A stretch of 21,948 nucleotides of DNA, from assembly GCA_045537905.1 (NCBI GenBank), contig JAZSQJ010000077.1, forward strand, positions 1 to 21,948, read 5' to 3'. Position numbers and translations under genes: made by a program. Source of the stretch: SIG636 sp045537905. GTDB taxonomy: Bacteria; Bacillota; Clostridia; Oscillospirales; CAG-382. The notes under the pieces were generated by a model. It had not been told where the DNA came from and made no database searches. It saw only the letters and a list, made by a program, of their open reading frames with translations. Positions 6,194 through 13,547 of this stretch are shown one piece after another. Position 1 is the stretch's first letter; every line of letters starts with the position of its first letter.

Positions 6194-7032
6194 TATATAT
6201 CATCCCCTTCTATTAGTTTTTCCTTTTTTACAGGTTGGAATATAACATAAATTATCAAAGCAAGCAGTATAGGCAGCGCAACTATAGGGGTTACAACCAG
6301 TGCATCTATCCTAAACGCCTCTGCACCTATATATGCGGTTTTTGTAGTAAGGGCGTCTATCCTCTTCCCTCTTACCAAAAGGCGGTGGGAGTTAATACCG
6401 TACGGTGTACAGGTAAGCAGAGTGCAGTAGTCTTCCCCTTCGCTTATAACGATGTTGCTTGCGTTTTCGGGAGTAACTACCAGAACACTGTCAACCTGAT
6501 ACATCAGCACTCGATCGTAAACTGTTATCTTGAAGGTATCTCCAAGCTGTACCTTATCAAGGTCGGTGAAAAGCTTTGCATTGGGAAGCCCTCTGTGGGC
6601 AGAAATAACTGCGTGGGTGGAGCTTCCGCCTATGGGCAGGCTGGTACCCTCCACGTGGCCTGCCGCCTTTGCAAGAACGTTTTCCGAGGTGCTGTGATAT
6701 ATGGGTATCGTAACGCCTATATTATCTATACTTACATAGCCCATCATACCGTCTCCGCCCAGATTGAGGGCAGACCAGTATTCCTTTTCAAGGGAAGGAT
6801 AATCAACGAGCTGAGTCTCTAGCTCTGAAAGAGCCCTGTTGTATTCCTCAGCCGCCTCAAACAGCTCTCCGTAATTGATATCGCCAAGGTTTTCAAGCAT
6901 ATTTTCGTAGTTTTCTACTGCGTGGGATTGGGTCTTGGAGTTCCAATAGGAGCTTATTGCCGGGTACAGAAGCACAGAAAGACCTATGATAAAAAGGCTG
7001 AGCATTATAATTGTAGATATTTTACGAAACAT
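6193..7032 (-). CDS. Class C (pilin-polymerising) sortase
   Basis: A 279-residue membrane transpeptidase that joins pilin subunits by cutting their LPxTG-type signals. The catalytic triad is visible: H146 in ISAHRGLP, C208 in TLLTCTPYG and R217 in SHRLLVRG. Hydrophobic helices at both ends (about 7-28 and 245-267) are the class C layout. The DPW/DPF lid motif common in streptococcal SrtC enzymes is not seen; that region reads EYWSALNLGGDGMMGYVSI, so the lid is different or absent. The start has AGAGG 8 bp upstream. It sits between the major pilin, from which it is separated by a hairpin-bearing 99-bp gap, and the basal pilin. It is the only sortase in the window. Confidence 0.95.
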   Translation of the reverse strand: MFRKISTIIMLSLFIIGLSVLLYPAISSYWNSKTQSHAVENYENMLENLGDINYGELFEAAEEYNRALSELETQLVDYPSLEKEYWSALNLGGDGMMGYVSIDNIGVTIPIYHSTSENVLAKAAGHVEGTSLPIGGSSTHAVISAHRGLPNAKLFTDLDKVQLGDTFKITVYDRVLMYQVDSVLVVTPENASNIVISEGEDYCTLLTCTPYGINSHRLLVRGKRIDALTTKTAYIGAEAFRIDALVVTPIVALPILLALIIYVIFQPVKKEKLIEGDDI

Positions 7033-7081
7033 CTCTTTTACCTCTTTTTCATAAACCTTTATGCGGTTCTGTTTTCTTTTT

Positions 7082-7110
7082 GGGGGAGCTTCACAATTGG
7101 AAGCTCCCCC
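7082..7110 (-). promoter_or_regulatory. Stable stem-loop between major pilin and sortase genes
   Basis: GGGGGAGCTTC (7082-7092) pairs with GAAGCTCCCCC (7100-7110) around a 7-nt loop. On the transcribed minus strand it is followed by AAAAAG rather than a uridine run, so it is not a classical terminator. It lies in the only sizeable gap of the pilus operon, 22 bp after the major pilin stop, where it could protect or process the pilin mRNA and lower downstream expression. Confidence 0.6.
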
Positions 7111-7131
7111 CTATTTTTATCTATCCTGCAT

Positions 7132-8676
7132 TTACTTAACGAAGGTTACCTTGCTCATCCTCTTCTTAACTACCATAAGCATACCCGTTGCAACTACAAG
7201 GATGCCGCCGATCGCTATAAAGAGAACGGTGCCGATGCCGCCTGTGCCGGGAAGCACATAGCCTGTATTATTGAGAACCTTGATATAACCGTCTACTGCG
7301 TTGGCGACGGTGTAATTAAGGCTTGCGGTCTGAGAAAGAGAGCCTGTTCTCATAACGTTAACGGTAACGTCGTGGGTAAGAGGATTGTAACCTGCGGGAG
7401 CCGCTATCTCTGTAAGATAGTAAACACCTGAGTCAAGTCCTCTGATATGGAACTTACCGTCAGCGTTGGTGGTAATATCCGTAAAGGAGCCGTCGCCCTC
7501 AACGGGGTTCATTACCACGCGGTATACGGGGTAACCTGTGGTAGCATCAGTACCCTCATCAACAAAGCTGATGGTGTGCTTTACGTTATCGTGAGAATCG
7601 TAAATCTGGAACACTGCGCCTGCAAGGGGAATCTCCTCACCTGTAGCTGCCGCATACTTGAATACGGAGAAATCCCAAACAAAGGTGGTGGTAGTTGTCT
7701 TTTCGGATTCAACGTAAGGGTTTTCGCCATAATAAAGGGTTGCGTCGTTGGGGTTGCCGCTTTCTGCAATGATTGCATTTTCGTTAACGGTGGCGGTATA
7801 CTTTATTTCTATCTGGGTGCCGGGAACGAGATCAGCGTTGTCCAGCTTCATAACGAAGTCGGCGTTTGCAAACTTTTCTGCCTCGTAGTTGCCCTCGCCA
7901 AAGAAGCCGTTAAGAGCTGCAGTAACGGCATCTGCACCCTCGGTTGCGTAAACTATCTCATAATCTACATGGTTTTCAGCCTCGTTAAGGATATAGGTTA
8001 CGCTGGAGATAGTACCCATAGTAAGACCGTCGGACATCTCGTCCTTGATTATGTAGTTGATGGCGCCCATGGTTACATCAACCTCTATAAGGAACTCAAC
8101 CTCCTGACCTATGGTAGCATCGTTGGACTTGTCATAGGTGCCGTTGGAGTCTTCCTTTACAAACTTGTTGATGGTGGTTGTAGAGTTTTTCTCACCGATG
8201 CTTATCTCGGGGTTTGCCGTGGTAAGAATACATACAGTACCAAGGGTGGAGTCTATGGCATAGTAGCCAAGAGCAAGATTTTCAAAAACCACGGAGTCGC
8301 TGTCTGCGGTAAGAGAAGCAGCGGCGGAAATGCCGTTTGCTTTTGCGTATTCAATCGCTGCAAGGGCAAAACCGGGAAGCTCGGAGTTTGCTATAGACTG
8401 ACCGTCGTAACGGATATAACCGTTGGTTACCTCTACGTTGTAGGGGTCCTGCTCAAGAAAGGCTTCCCACTTGTCATCGGTTATCTTGTAGGAATAGTTG
8501 ATTGCGGTGGAGGATTCCAGCGTTGCTATCTGATACAGGGTGTAAACCTGTCCCTCAACAGCGCTTGTTACGGTAATCTTACCGTTGTTTTCCCCTTCTG
8601 CGGATACGGAAACCGCCATGGAAAGTGCAAGTACCATAATCATAATTACGGCAAACAGTTTTTGAAGCTTTTTCAT
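7132..8676 (-). CDS. Major pilin (shaft subunit), SpaA/FctA-like, LPGTG-anchored
   Basis: The 514-residue exported protein has a signal peptide (1-26), an N-terminal domain to about 165, a middle domain beginning at STTTINKFVKED, a C-terminal Cna-B-like domain (about 345-465) and a sorting signal LPGTG (475-479), helix and basic tail (VKKRMSKVTFVK). K171 in INKFVKE sits where the pilin-motif lysine of sortase-built pili is found. E423 lies in YYLTEIAAPAGYN, a clear E-box (YxLxExxxPxGY). Sortase C would join the K171-type lysine of one subunit to the LPGT threonine of the next. TGA-A-ATG coupling to the tip adhesin upstream leaves a 1-bp gap. Its place just before the sortase and its two isopeptide-type domains support the shaft role. 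Confidence 0.93.
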   Translation of the reverse strand: MKKLQKLFAVIMIMVLALSMAVSVSAEGENNGKITVTSAVEGQVYTLYQIATLESSTAINYSYKITDDKWEAFLEQDPYNVEVTNGYIRYDGQSIANSELPGFALAAIEYAKANGISAAASLTADSDSVVFENLALGYYAIDSTLGTVCILTTANPEISIGEKNSTTTINKFVKEDSNGTYDKSNDATIGQEVEFLIEVDVTMGAINYIIKDEMSDGLTMGTISSVTYILNEAENHVDYEIVYATEGADAVTAALNGFFGEGNYEAEKFANADFVMKLDNADLVPGTQIEIKYTATVNENAIIAESGNPNDATLYYGENPYVESEKTTTTTFVWDFSVFKYAAATGEEIPLAGAVFQIYDSHDNVKHTISFVDEGTDATTGYPVYRVVMNPVEGDGSFTDITTNADGKFHIRGLDSGVYYLTEIAAPAGYNPLTHDVTVNVMRTGSLSQTASLNYTVANAVDGYIKVLNNTGYVLPGTGGIGTVLFIAIGGILVVATGMLMVVKKRMSKVTFVK

Positions 8677-8677
8677 T

Positions 8678-11365
8678 TCATCTCTCTCCCTTAATGTATT
8701 TATATTTTTTAATTATTTTATCTGTTATAGGAATTGTAAAGAGCATTACGAAGCCCAATACCAAGGGTATCATATACGGCCACCAGCCGCTTCCGCCCGT
8801 TTGCGGCAGCATCATACCCGAGCTGTTCGTGAATAGGATGACCGTATCACCCGTCAGCACGCCTGTTGCCGTGTTGCCCTCTGTGCTGTTCCCTTCGTTT
8901 ACTGTGTATACCGTGTTATATCCCGGAGTCATCGCTTCCGTCACGGTATATCTCGTACCCTTAGGTAAGTAGTTTATTATTACGTACTCCCCGTGGGAAA
9001 GGCTTATTATATTTTCCGTTGCGTTGATGATATAGGTGCCAAGCTCACCTGCCTGAGAATACGCCGTATAGGAATAATCATCGGTAAGAGCAACGCCCTT
9101 TTCATCATACAGCGCTACGGTAAAATCAAAATCTGCGGTGTTGCTTCCGTTTATAACCTGCTTACCAAGCTGCAAATTTGCAGTTTCAAGCTGAGGTATC
9201 TCAGCTGAAACAGAAGGAAGGGTAAACGCCATATAGCAGGTAGAGCCTGATGCTCCTCGCTCTGTATAGTAAAAGCTGAGAGTATGCTCGCCATACTTAT
9301 CTGCGGCGGAAAGCTTATTGATATAAGGCCACAGGTCAACGAACTGACCTACCGAGGAGTGAACGCCGCCGATATCGCATATCAAGGTGTCATCAAGGAA
9401 AACCCACATATCGTCGTCGCCGTAGAATATGTATTCAAGAGCGCCTACGTAATCCTCGGACAGGGTAAACTTAACCTGATAGTTCATACCGAAATAAGAA
9501 TTATGGTCCTTACCGTCATCGCATATAGGCATAGTACCTTGAGTTGTACTGAAGGTACTGTCATCCTGGAAAAACTTTCTGCTTGTTTTAAGAGCGTAGT
9601 TGCCAAACTTAAAGTCGTGCCCTATTCCGCCCCAGGTTGATGAATAGTCCATAGGCCAGAAATTGTTTGTAAATATATTGGTGTAGGTTGTTGTATCACA
9701 GACGGGGTTGTTAAAGTGGTTAAGATCGCCTGCGGCTATAGCACCCGTGTTAGTCTTTACAGTCGTAAGCACGTAGGTGTCGCCGTTTCGGGCGAACTGT
9801 AGGTTATAGCCGTTTATTACCGTCTTACCCACTTGCTGAGCATCGGTAAACAGTATCGGAGCGGATATGCCGTTTGCGTACCTTAAGGTGCCGTCAGCAT
9901 TCTTCCCCGTTACCATACCAAAGGTACACCCCTTATAGCTTTGACTGTTAAACATATTCGGTAAATTACCGTTCCAAGTTACCCTACCGTAGGCTGTACC
10001 GGTATTTGTGTTACCAAAGGCGAGCTTTACGGTGTCGGCAGGGGCAGCAAAGCTGTTTATGCCCTCGTTATAGGTCGCCGCATACCATGCAATAGCTGTA
10101 TCCTGGGCAGAGGTGAGGTAAGATTTACCCGTAGAGTCGTGTATATCACCGTCGGTAATATCGTAGTCGTAGAACTGAACGTTGTTTGTGTAGGTGCCGC
10201 TTACTTCGTTATATACCAGCCTTAACACCGTGCTGTCGGTAATATGTATCCTCGTGGAAGAAGCAGACTCTGCTCTGTTGGTGAAGGAAACGTCCGCACC
10301 GTAAACCGTCCAATCTGCCTGATTTACACTGCTTGCGGATTTACCTGCATTAAGCACCCAAATCTGATACAGCTTGAAGTTTGGCGACTGCCTGTTTCTG
10401 TCTACATACGCTACGCCAGGAGCTTTTACATACTCATATTTCCGGTCTGCATACATAGGAGCCAGCTCAAGGTGAGTTGCCATCTCGTATTTGTTTGTGC
10501 CCGGTATCAAGTTCAAATGGGCGTCCACCAGTCCGCTGCCTACTGAATAGGTAATGCCATTTTGCGGAAGGGTTGCATTAGAGTTGTCAAGCACTGCTAT
10601 ATTTACATCACCCGTGGTGTTAAATACGGTAGCGTGAGAATAGTACTGAACGGTGTAAACAGGGTTGGTAGTAGAATACAGGGCTATCGCCATGGTCTTC
10701 CCTGCCAAGGGCGTTTCAAGAGTTACGCTGTCGCTTTGGCTTGCGGCATAGGCGGTTTCCCTTTGTGATATGTCACCCATAACACCCTCAAAGGCTGTAA
10801 GCGCCAAAACCTTTTCGCTGTTTTCATTACTTGTATGGGCAAGAGGCTTTACCGTTTGTCCTGCACCCTTGTTCAAGGCAAGAAAGCCTTCTTTAACCGT
10901 ATTTTGCTTTGCCCTTATCTCACATTTAATTTGGCATTTATCCATATTAAGCCTTGCACCCTCGTAGGTAAATTCCATATTAAATGCAAACAGCTTTTGT
11001 AAATCCTCGGCACCTATACTTCCGTTTACATAGCTCAGGTAATTTCTGTAAGCTTCGCTTTTTACATTAAGCTCTGTAACGTCAAGCTTTACGCCTTCTG
11101 CACTTGCATTCTTTACAGCCCTGTCCTCATCTTCAAAGCCTGCCCTGCCTGTTACGTGAAAGCTTATTGAAAGGTGGCTGTTTTCATAAGGAATAACCGT
11201 ATTCATTTTTATCCCTGCCGACGGCTCCATCGTTATTGCAGGCAGTATCAGCGCATAGGTTGTAACAAACACTGTAAAAGCTGACAGTACGCTGATTATT
11301 CTGTGCCATATTTTTCTTCGTCTATGTATTCTTTCGTATTTGTTAGTAATTGCGTTGCCTTTCAA
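8678..11365 (-). CDS. Large pilus tip adhesin with fibro-slime/PA14-like domain and LPQTG signal
   Basis: An 895-residue surface protein. The N-terminus is strongly basic (KYERIHRRRKIWHR), then a long hydrophobic stretch ending in ALILPAITME, an export signal common on big LPxTG proteins of gut Clostridia. The central half contains a fibro-slime/PA14-like domain with DDDMWVFLDDTLICDIGGVHS near residue 647, a fold often used for glycan binding. Around 732-815 is a Cna-B domain with lysine in LQLGKQVING and E-box YTVTEAMTPGY. The sorting signal LPQTGG starts at L853, followed by a helix and KKYKYIKGER. The start codon is TTG at 11365 with GGGG-rich SD-like sequence about 10 bp upstream; no ATG lies before the hydrophobic segment. 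Its position and length fit the tip subunit; the ligand is unknown. Confidence 0.88.
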   Translation of the reverse strand: MKGNAITNKYERIHRRRKIWHRIISVLSAFTVFVTTYALILPAITMEPSAGIKMNTVIPYENSHLSISFHVTGRAGFEDEDRAVKNASAEGVKLDVTELNVKSEAYRNYLSYVNGSIGAEDLQKLFAFNMEFTYEGARLNMDKCQIKCEIRAKQNTVKEGFLALNKGAGQTVKPLAHTSNENSEKVLALTAFEGVMGDISQRETAYAASQSDSVTLETPLAGKTMAIALYSTTNPVYTVQYYSHATVFNTTGDVNIAVLDNSNATLPQNGITYSVGSGLVDAHLNLIPGTNKYEMATHLELAPMYADRKYEYVKAPGVAYVDRNRQSPNFKLYQIWVLNAGKSASSVNQADWTVYGADVSFTNRAESASSTRIHITDSTVLRLVYNEVSGTYTNNVQFYDYDITDGDIHDSTGKSYLTSAQDTAIAWYAATYNEGINSFAAPADTVKLAFGNTNTGTAYGRVTWNGNLPNMFNSQSYKGCTFGMVTGKNADGTLRYANGISAPILFTDAQQVGKTVINGYNLQFARNGDTYVLTTVKTNTGAIAAGDLNHFNNPVCDTTTYTNIFTNNFWPMDYSSTWGGIGHDFKFGNYALKTSRKFFQDDSTFSTTQGTMPICDDGKDHNSYFGMNYQVKFTLSEDYVGALEYIFYGDDDMWVFLDDTLICDIGGVHSSVGQFVDLWPYINKLSAADKYGEHTLSFYYTERGASGSTCYMAFTLPSVSAEIPQLETANLQLGKQVINGSNTADFDFTVALYDEKGVALTDDYSYTAYSQAGELGTYIINATENIISLSHGEYVIINYLPKGTRYTVTEAMTPGYNTVYTVNEGNSTEGNTATGVLTGDTVILFTNSSGMMLPQTGGSGWWPYMIPLVLGFVMLFTIPITDKIIKKYKYIKGER

Positions 11366-11406
11366 TGTCTATCTCACCCCTTTCATTGTACCGTAACGTA
11401 TTTACC

Positions 11407-11994
11407 TCAATCAACGCCTCCGAAACCCGATAAGGGCCAGACGCGGAAAACTATCTTGCCTACTATTTCGTCCACGTCAATACAGCCTATCAAGGCGTTT
11501 CGGCTATCCACCGAGGTACTTCTGTTGTCACCCAGAACGAACAGCGATCTTTCAGGCACCGTATACGGATACTCTATATCACTTTCGTCCTCTGCTTTTT
11601 CTTTGATATACGGCTCCTCAAGCGTTTCGCCGTTTACCTTTACGGTTCCGTCCTTTTCTATTTCTATTACGTCGCCTGCCGTGCCTATAACACGTTTTAC
11701 CAAAATCTGGTTGTTATAGTAGAAACAGCATATATCGCCTTTATCAAGGTCATCTGTCTTAACCGATACCACTATCTCGCCGTTTTCAAGAGTAGGACTC
11801 ATAGAGCTGCCGTATATCTCAAGAACGGGCAGAAACAAGGTTGCTATCAAAACCGATACGGCAGCAACAACCAAAAGTGAAAAGAACGTGGTTTTAAGAA
11901 GCTTTCTGTACCTTTGCTTATACTTTACTCTTATAAGCTCATCCTCAAGCTCTTCTGAGGAAGGTAATACCCTTCCGTTTATTTCATCATACAT
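11407..11994 (-). CDS. Signal peptidase I of the pilus operon
   Basis: A 195-residue type I signal peptidase with one N-terminal membrane helix (about 35-58) and an extracellular catalytic domain. The catalytic serine is S64 in YGSSMSPTL and the lysine is K100 in LVKRVIGTAGD; the box GDNRSTSVDSR is also intact. It therefore looks active, unlike SipA-type homologues in streptococcal pilus islands, which have lost the dyad. The cytoplasmic lead of about 30 residues is charged (EELEDELIRVKYKQRYRK). The ribosome binding site GAGGT lies 6 bp upstream of the ATG. Directly followed by the tip adhesin and pilins, it probably processes their signal peptides or assists assembly. Confidence 0.93.
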   Translation of the reverse strand: MYDEINGRVLPSSEELEDELIRVKYKQRYRKLLKTTFFSLLVVAAVSVLIATLFLPVLEIYGSSMSPTLENGEIVVSVKTDDLDKGDICCFYYNNQILVKRVIGTAGDVIEIEKDGTVKVNGETLEEPYIKEKAEDESDIEYPYTVPERSLFVLGDNRSTSVDSRNALIGCIDVDEIVGKIVFRVWPLSGFGGVD

Positions 11995-12009
11995 AACGCC
12001 ACCTCAGAC

Positions 12010-12264
12010 TCAGTTATCGCCGCTTTCACTTTTTAAGCTTTCCAGGTATATCTCCGCTGCAGCCTGCGCCGCCTCAAACACGCCCGAAAGCTTAAGGGCT
12101 GCCTCTGCAAGATTACCTGCGTTTTCTATCTTTATCCGCTTATCTTCCAATTGCTCTTCCAGCTTCTTTACCCGTTTTTCAAGCTGCTCGCTTACTCTGG
12201 TCTGAACAATCAGCATTTCCAAAAGCTCTTTCCTGCTTAGCTTTTTAAGCTCCTTATCAGTCAA
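12010..12264 (-). CDS. Small coiled-coil protein of the pilus operon
   Basis: I cannot name its function. The product of about 84 residues begins with a short helix (KELKKLSRKELLEMLIVQ), continues with a heptad-like charged coiled coil (SEQLEKRVKKLEEQLEDKRIKIENAG) and ends with an alanine-rich amphipathic helix (LAEAALKLSGVFEAAQAAAEIYLESL). Start choice: TTG at 12264 has AAAGG 10 bp upstream and lies 1 bp past the previous gene's TGA, the same stop-start pattern seen at the tip-pilin junction. A TTG at 12273 is open but only 1 bp from that SD. There is no signal peptide or membrane helix, so it is cytoplasmic. It lies second in the operon, between the pseudo-receiver and the signal peptidase. 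Confidence 0.75.
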   Translation of the reverse strand: MTDKELKKLSRKELLEMLIVQTRVSEQLEKRVKKLEEQLEDKRIKIENAGNLAEAALKLSGVFEAAQAAAEIYLESLKSESGDN

Positions 12265-12265
12265 A

Positions 12266-12640
12266 TCAACCAAGCCTTTCTTTATTGTATTTCTGTATGG
12301 CGTTGTTTAACAGGTCCTGCGTTATCGGTTTTACTCCAAAATACGTACAACCAAGCCTGTAGGACTGTGTTCCAAAGTTGCCGTCCTCCGATATCCAAAC
12401 AACCGCTACGTCAGGTCTTAAGCCTTTTGATGCCGTAACGGCCTCCATTCCCTCCGCACCGTTTGCCGTAACAAGCACCAAGTCGGTTTTACATTTGCCG
12501 TTATCAATAATCCCGATAAACTCATCATAATCATTAACCGTGGTGTATTCAATTAATCTGTACTGCAATTCGGAAACATCGCCGAGACAGGATATGCAAA
12601 TATCACAATCTGCTTTTTCGCCGTAAATAACGATGTGCAC
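12266..12640 (-). CDS. Receiver-like protein lacking phosphorylation residues (pseudo-receiver)
   Basis: The 124-residue protein has the beta-alpha rhythm of a CheY-like receiver: HIVIYGE, DLVLVTANG, VAVVWISED, TYFGVKPI. The phosphoacceptor aspartate expected at the end of strand 3 is replaced (LVLVTANG), and the acidic pair after strand 1 is missing. The conserved lysine before proline (VKPI) is kept. It would therefore work without phosphorylation, for example as a protein-binding module. The start is GTG at 12640 with AAAGGAG 8 bp upstream. It is the first gene of the pilus operon, 34 nt after the predicted transcription start. No DNA-binding domain is present. Receiver-like fold assignment is inference from sequence pattern. 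Confidence 0.7.
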   Translation of the reverse strand: MHIVIYGEKADCDICISCLGDVSELQYRLIEYTTVNDYDEFIGIIDNGKCKTDLVLVTANGAEGMEAVTASKGLRPDVAVVWISEDGNFGTQSYRLGCTYFGVKPITQDLLNNAIQKYNKERLG

Positions 12641-12673
12641 TGCCCCGTCTCCTTTCTGTGCGTTTTTAGCTTA

Positions 12674-12709
12674 CGTGCTAATCATAGCACGCATTCTACC
12701 AAGAGTCAA
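12674..12709 (-). promoter_or_regulatory. Pilus operon promoter with a 7-bp dyad over the -10 element
   Basis: On the minus strand TTGACT (12709-12704) is followed after 17 bp by TATGAT (12686-12681). The -10 lies inside a perfect inverted repeat, CGTGCTA (12674-12680), ATCA, TAGCACG (12685-12691). This could be a repressor operator or a 5'-end hairpin. The first start codon (12640) is about 34 nt beyond the expected start site. Confidence 0.75.
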
Positions 12710-12717
12710 TACACTTT

Positions 12718-12748
12718 ACTCAAGTGGTAAAAAAACGACTTAAGTGGT
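12718..12748. promoter_or_regulatory. Pair of 11-bp direct repeats, candidate LytTR regulator binding site
   Basis: ACTCAAGTGGT (12718-12728) and ACTTAAGTGGT (12738-12748) differ at one base and have a 20-bp period, about two helix turns. LytTR/AgrA regulators are known to bind paired direct repeats near a 21-bp period. On the minus strand the core CCACTTAAG matches the AgrA-type ACAGTTAAG at seven of nine positions. The repeats lie about 45-75 bp upstream of both predicted start sites. Confidence 0.6.
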
Positions 12749-12757
12749 TATTGATAC

Positions 12758-12786
12758 TTGACTTGACTGTTTTGGGGTGCTATACT
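12758..12786 (+). promoter_or_regulatory. Promoter of the LytTR two-component operon
   Basis: TTGACT (12758-12763), 17-bp spacer, TATACT (12781-12786). An overlapping TTGACT at 12763-12768 would leave only 12 bp and is less likely. The start codon at 12819 follows GGTGG at a 7-bp distance. Confidence 0.75.
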
Positions 12787-12818
12787 CAAAATACAGATTA
12801 AATTACGGTGGTTTTAAT

Positions 12819-13547
12819 ATGAGAATTGCAATAGTAGAAGACGATAAAAAACAGACGGAGTTTATGAAAGCCTGCCTGCAAAAAGAGCTTTCTGCCCTGG
12901 GCGACCGCGGCTACAGTATAAGCGAGTTTGAAAGCGGAGAGGCTTTTGTTGAAAGGTTTAAGGGCGGAGACTTTGACCTTATAATCCTTGATATTTATAT
13001 GGACAAGCTGACAGGGATGGACGTTGCATACCGCATCCGTCAGCTTGATAAGCACGTTATTATCGTCTTTTGCACCTCCAGCAACGAGTTTGCCAGCGAA
13101 AGCTACGAGGTTAACGCCCGTCATTACCTTAGAAAACCTATCACGGAAGAAAGTGTTTCCGCTATGTTCCGCCGCTTTGATCTAGACGTAATAGAAAAGA
13201 CAAGGGTTGTAACCCTTCCCGACGGCAAGAGCATTATGCTCAGAAAAATCTTGTATTCCGAATACAACAACCACACGGTAAGCATACATATAAACGGTGA
13301 AAACAGCCACCGTATACGAATCAGCCAAGGCGACTTTGAAAAGATTTTAGAGGTTTTCGGTCATTTCTGCTCCCCGTATAAAGGCATCACCGTTAACTTT
13401 TTTGCCGTTCAAGCCGTAAACGACGACAGCGTGAAGCTTAGCGACGGAACGGTTTTACCTCTTACACGCAGGAGACAGAAGGAGTTCAAGGAGGCGTACA
13501 CCAAATTCAAATTTGACCGCATGCGAAAGGAAGCAGAAAGCATATGA
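12819..13547 (+). CDS. LytTR-family response regulator (AgrA-like)
   Basis: A 242-residue two-domain regulator. The receiver domain (1-120) has the acidic pair D8 and D9, phosphoacceptor D58 in LIILDIYM, T86 in VFCTSS and K106 in YLRKPI, so it should be phosphorylatable. The C-terminal LytTR DNA-binding domain (about 135-235) starts near RVVTLPDGKSIML and runs to LPLTRRRQKEFKEAYTKF. The start has GGTGG 7 bp upstream. It is followed by its kinase with an ATGA overlap and is divergent from the pilus operon. The direct repeats at 12718-12748 are the obvious candidate target, which would make it a regulator of both operons; that link is inferred. Confidence 0.92.
   Translation: MRIAIVEDDKKQTEFMKACLQKELSALGDRGYSISEFESGEAFVERFKGGDFDLIILDIYMDKLTGMDVAYRIRQLDKHVIIVFCTSSNEFASESYEVNARHYLRKPITEESVSAMFRRFDLDVIEKTRVVTLPDGKSIMLRKILYSEYNNHTVSIHINGENSHRIRISQGDFEKILEVFGHFCSPYKGITVNFFAVQAVNDDSVKLSDGTVLPLTRRRQKEFKEAYTKFKFDRMRKEAESI

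Noticed and set aside
7447..8694. 415-codon plus-strand frame opposite the major pilin gene
   Set aside because: It is the antisense shadow of a well-supported pilin gene: composition is unusually rich in cysteine, glycine and valine, no ribosome binding site or family motif is seen, and the length follows from codon bias.
11370..11390. Five-codon minus-strand mini-frame (ATGAAAGGGGTGAGATAG) before the tip adhesin start
   Set aside because: It simply contains the adhesin ribosome binding site; a leader-peptide role cannot be supported from five codons.
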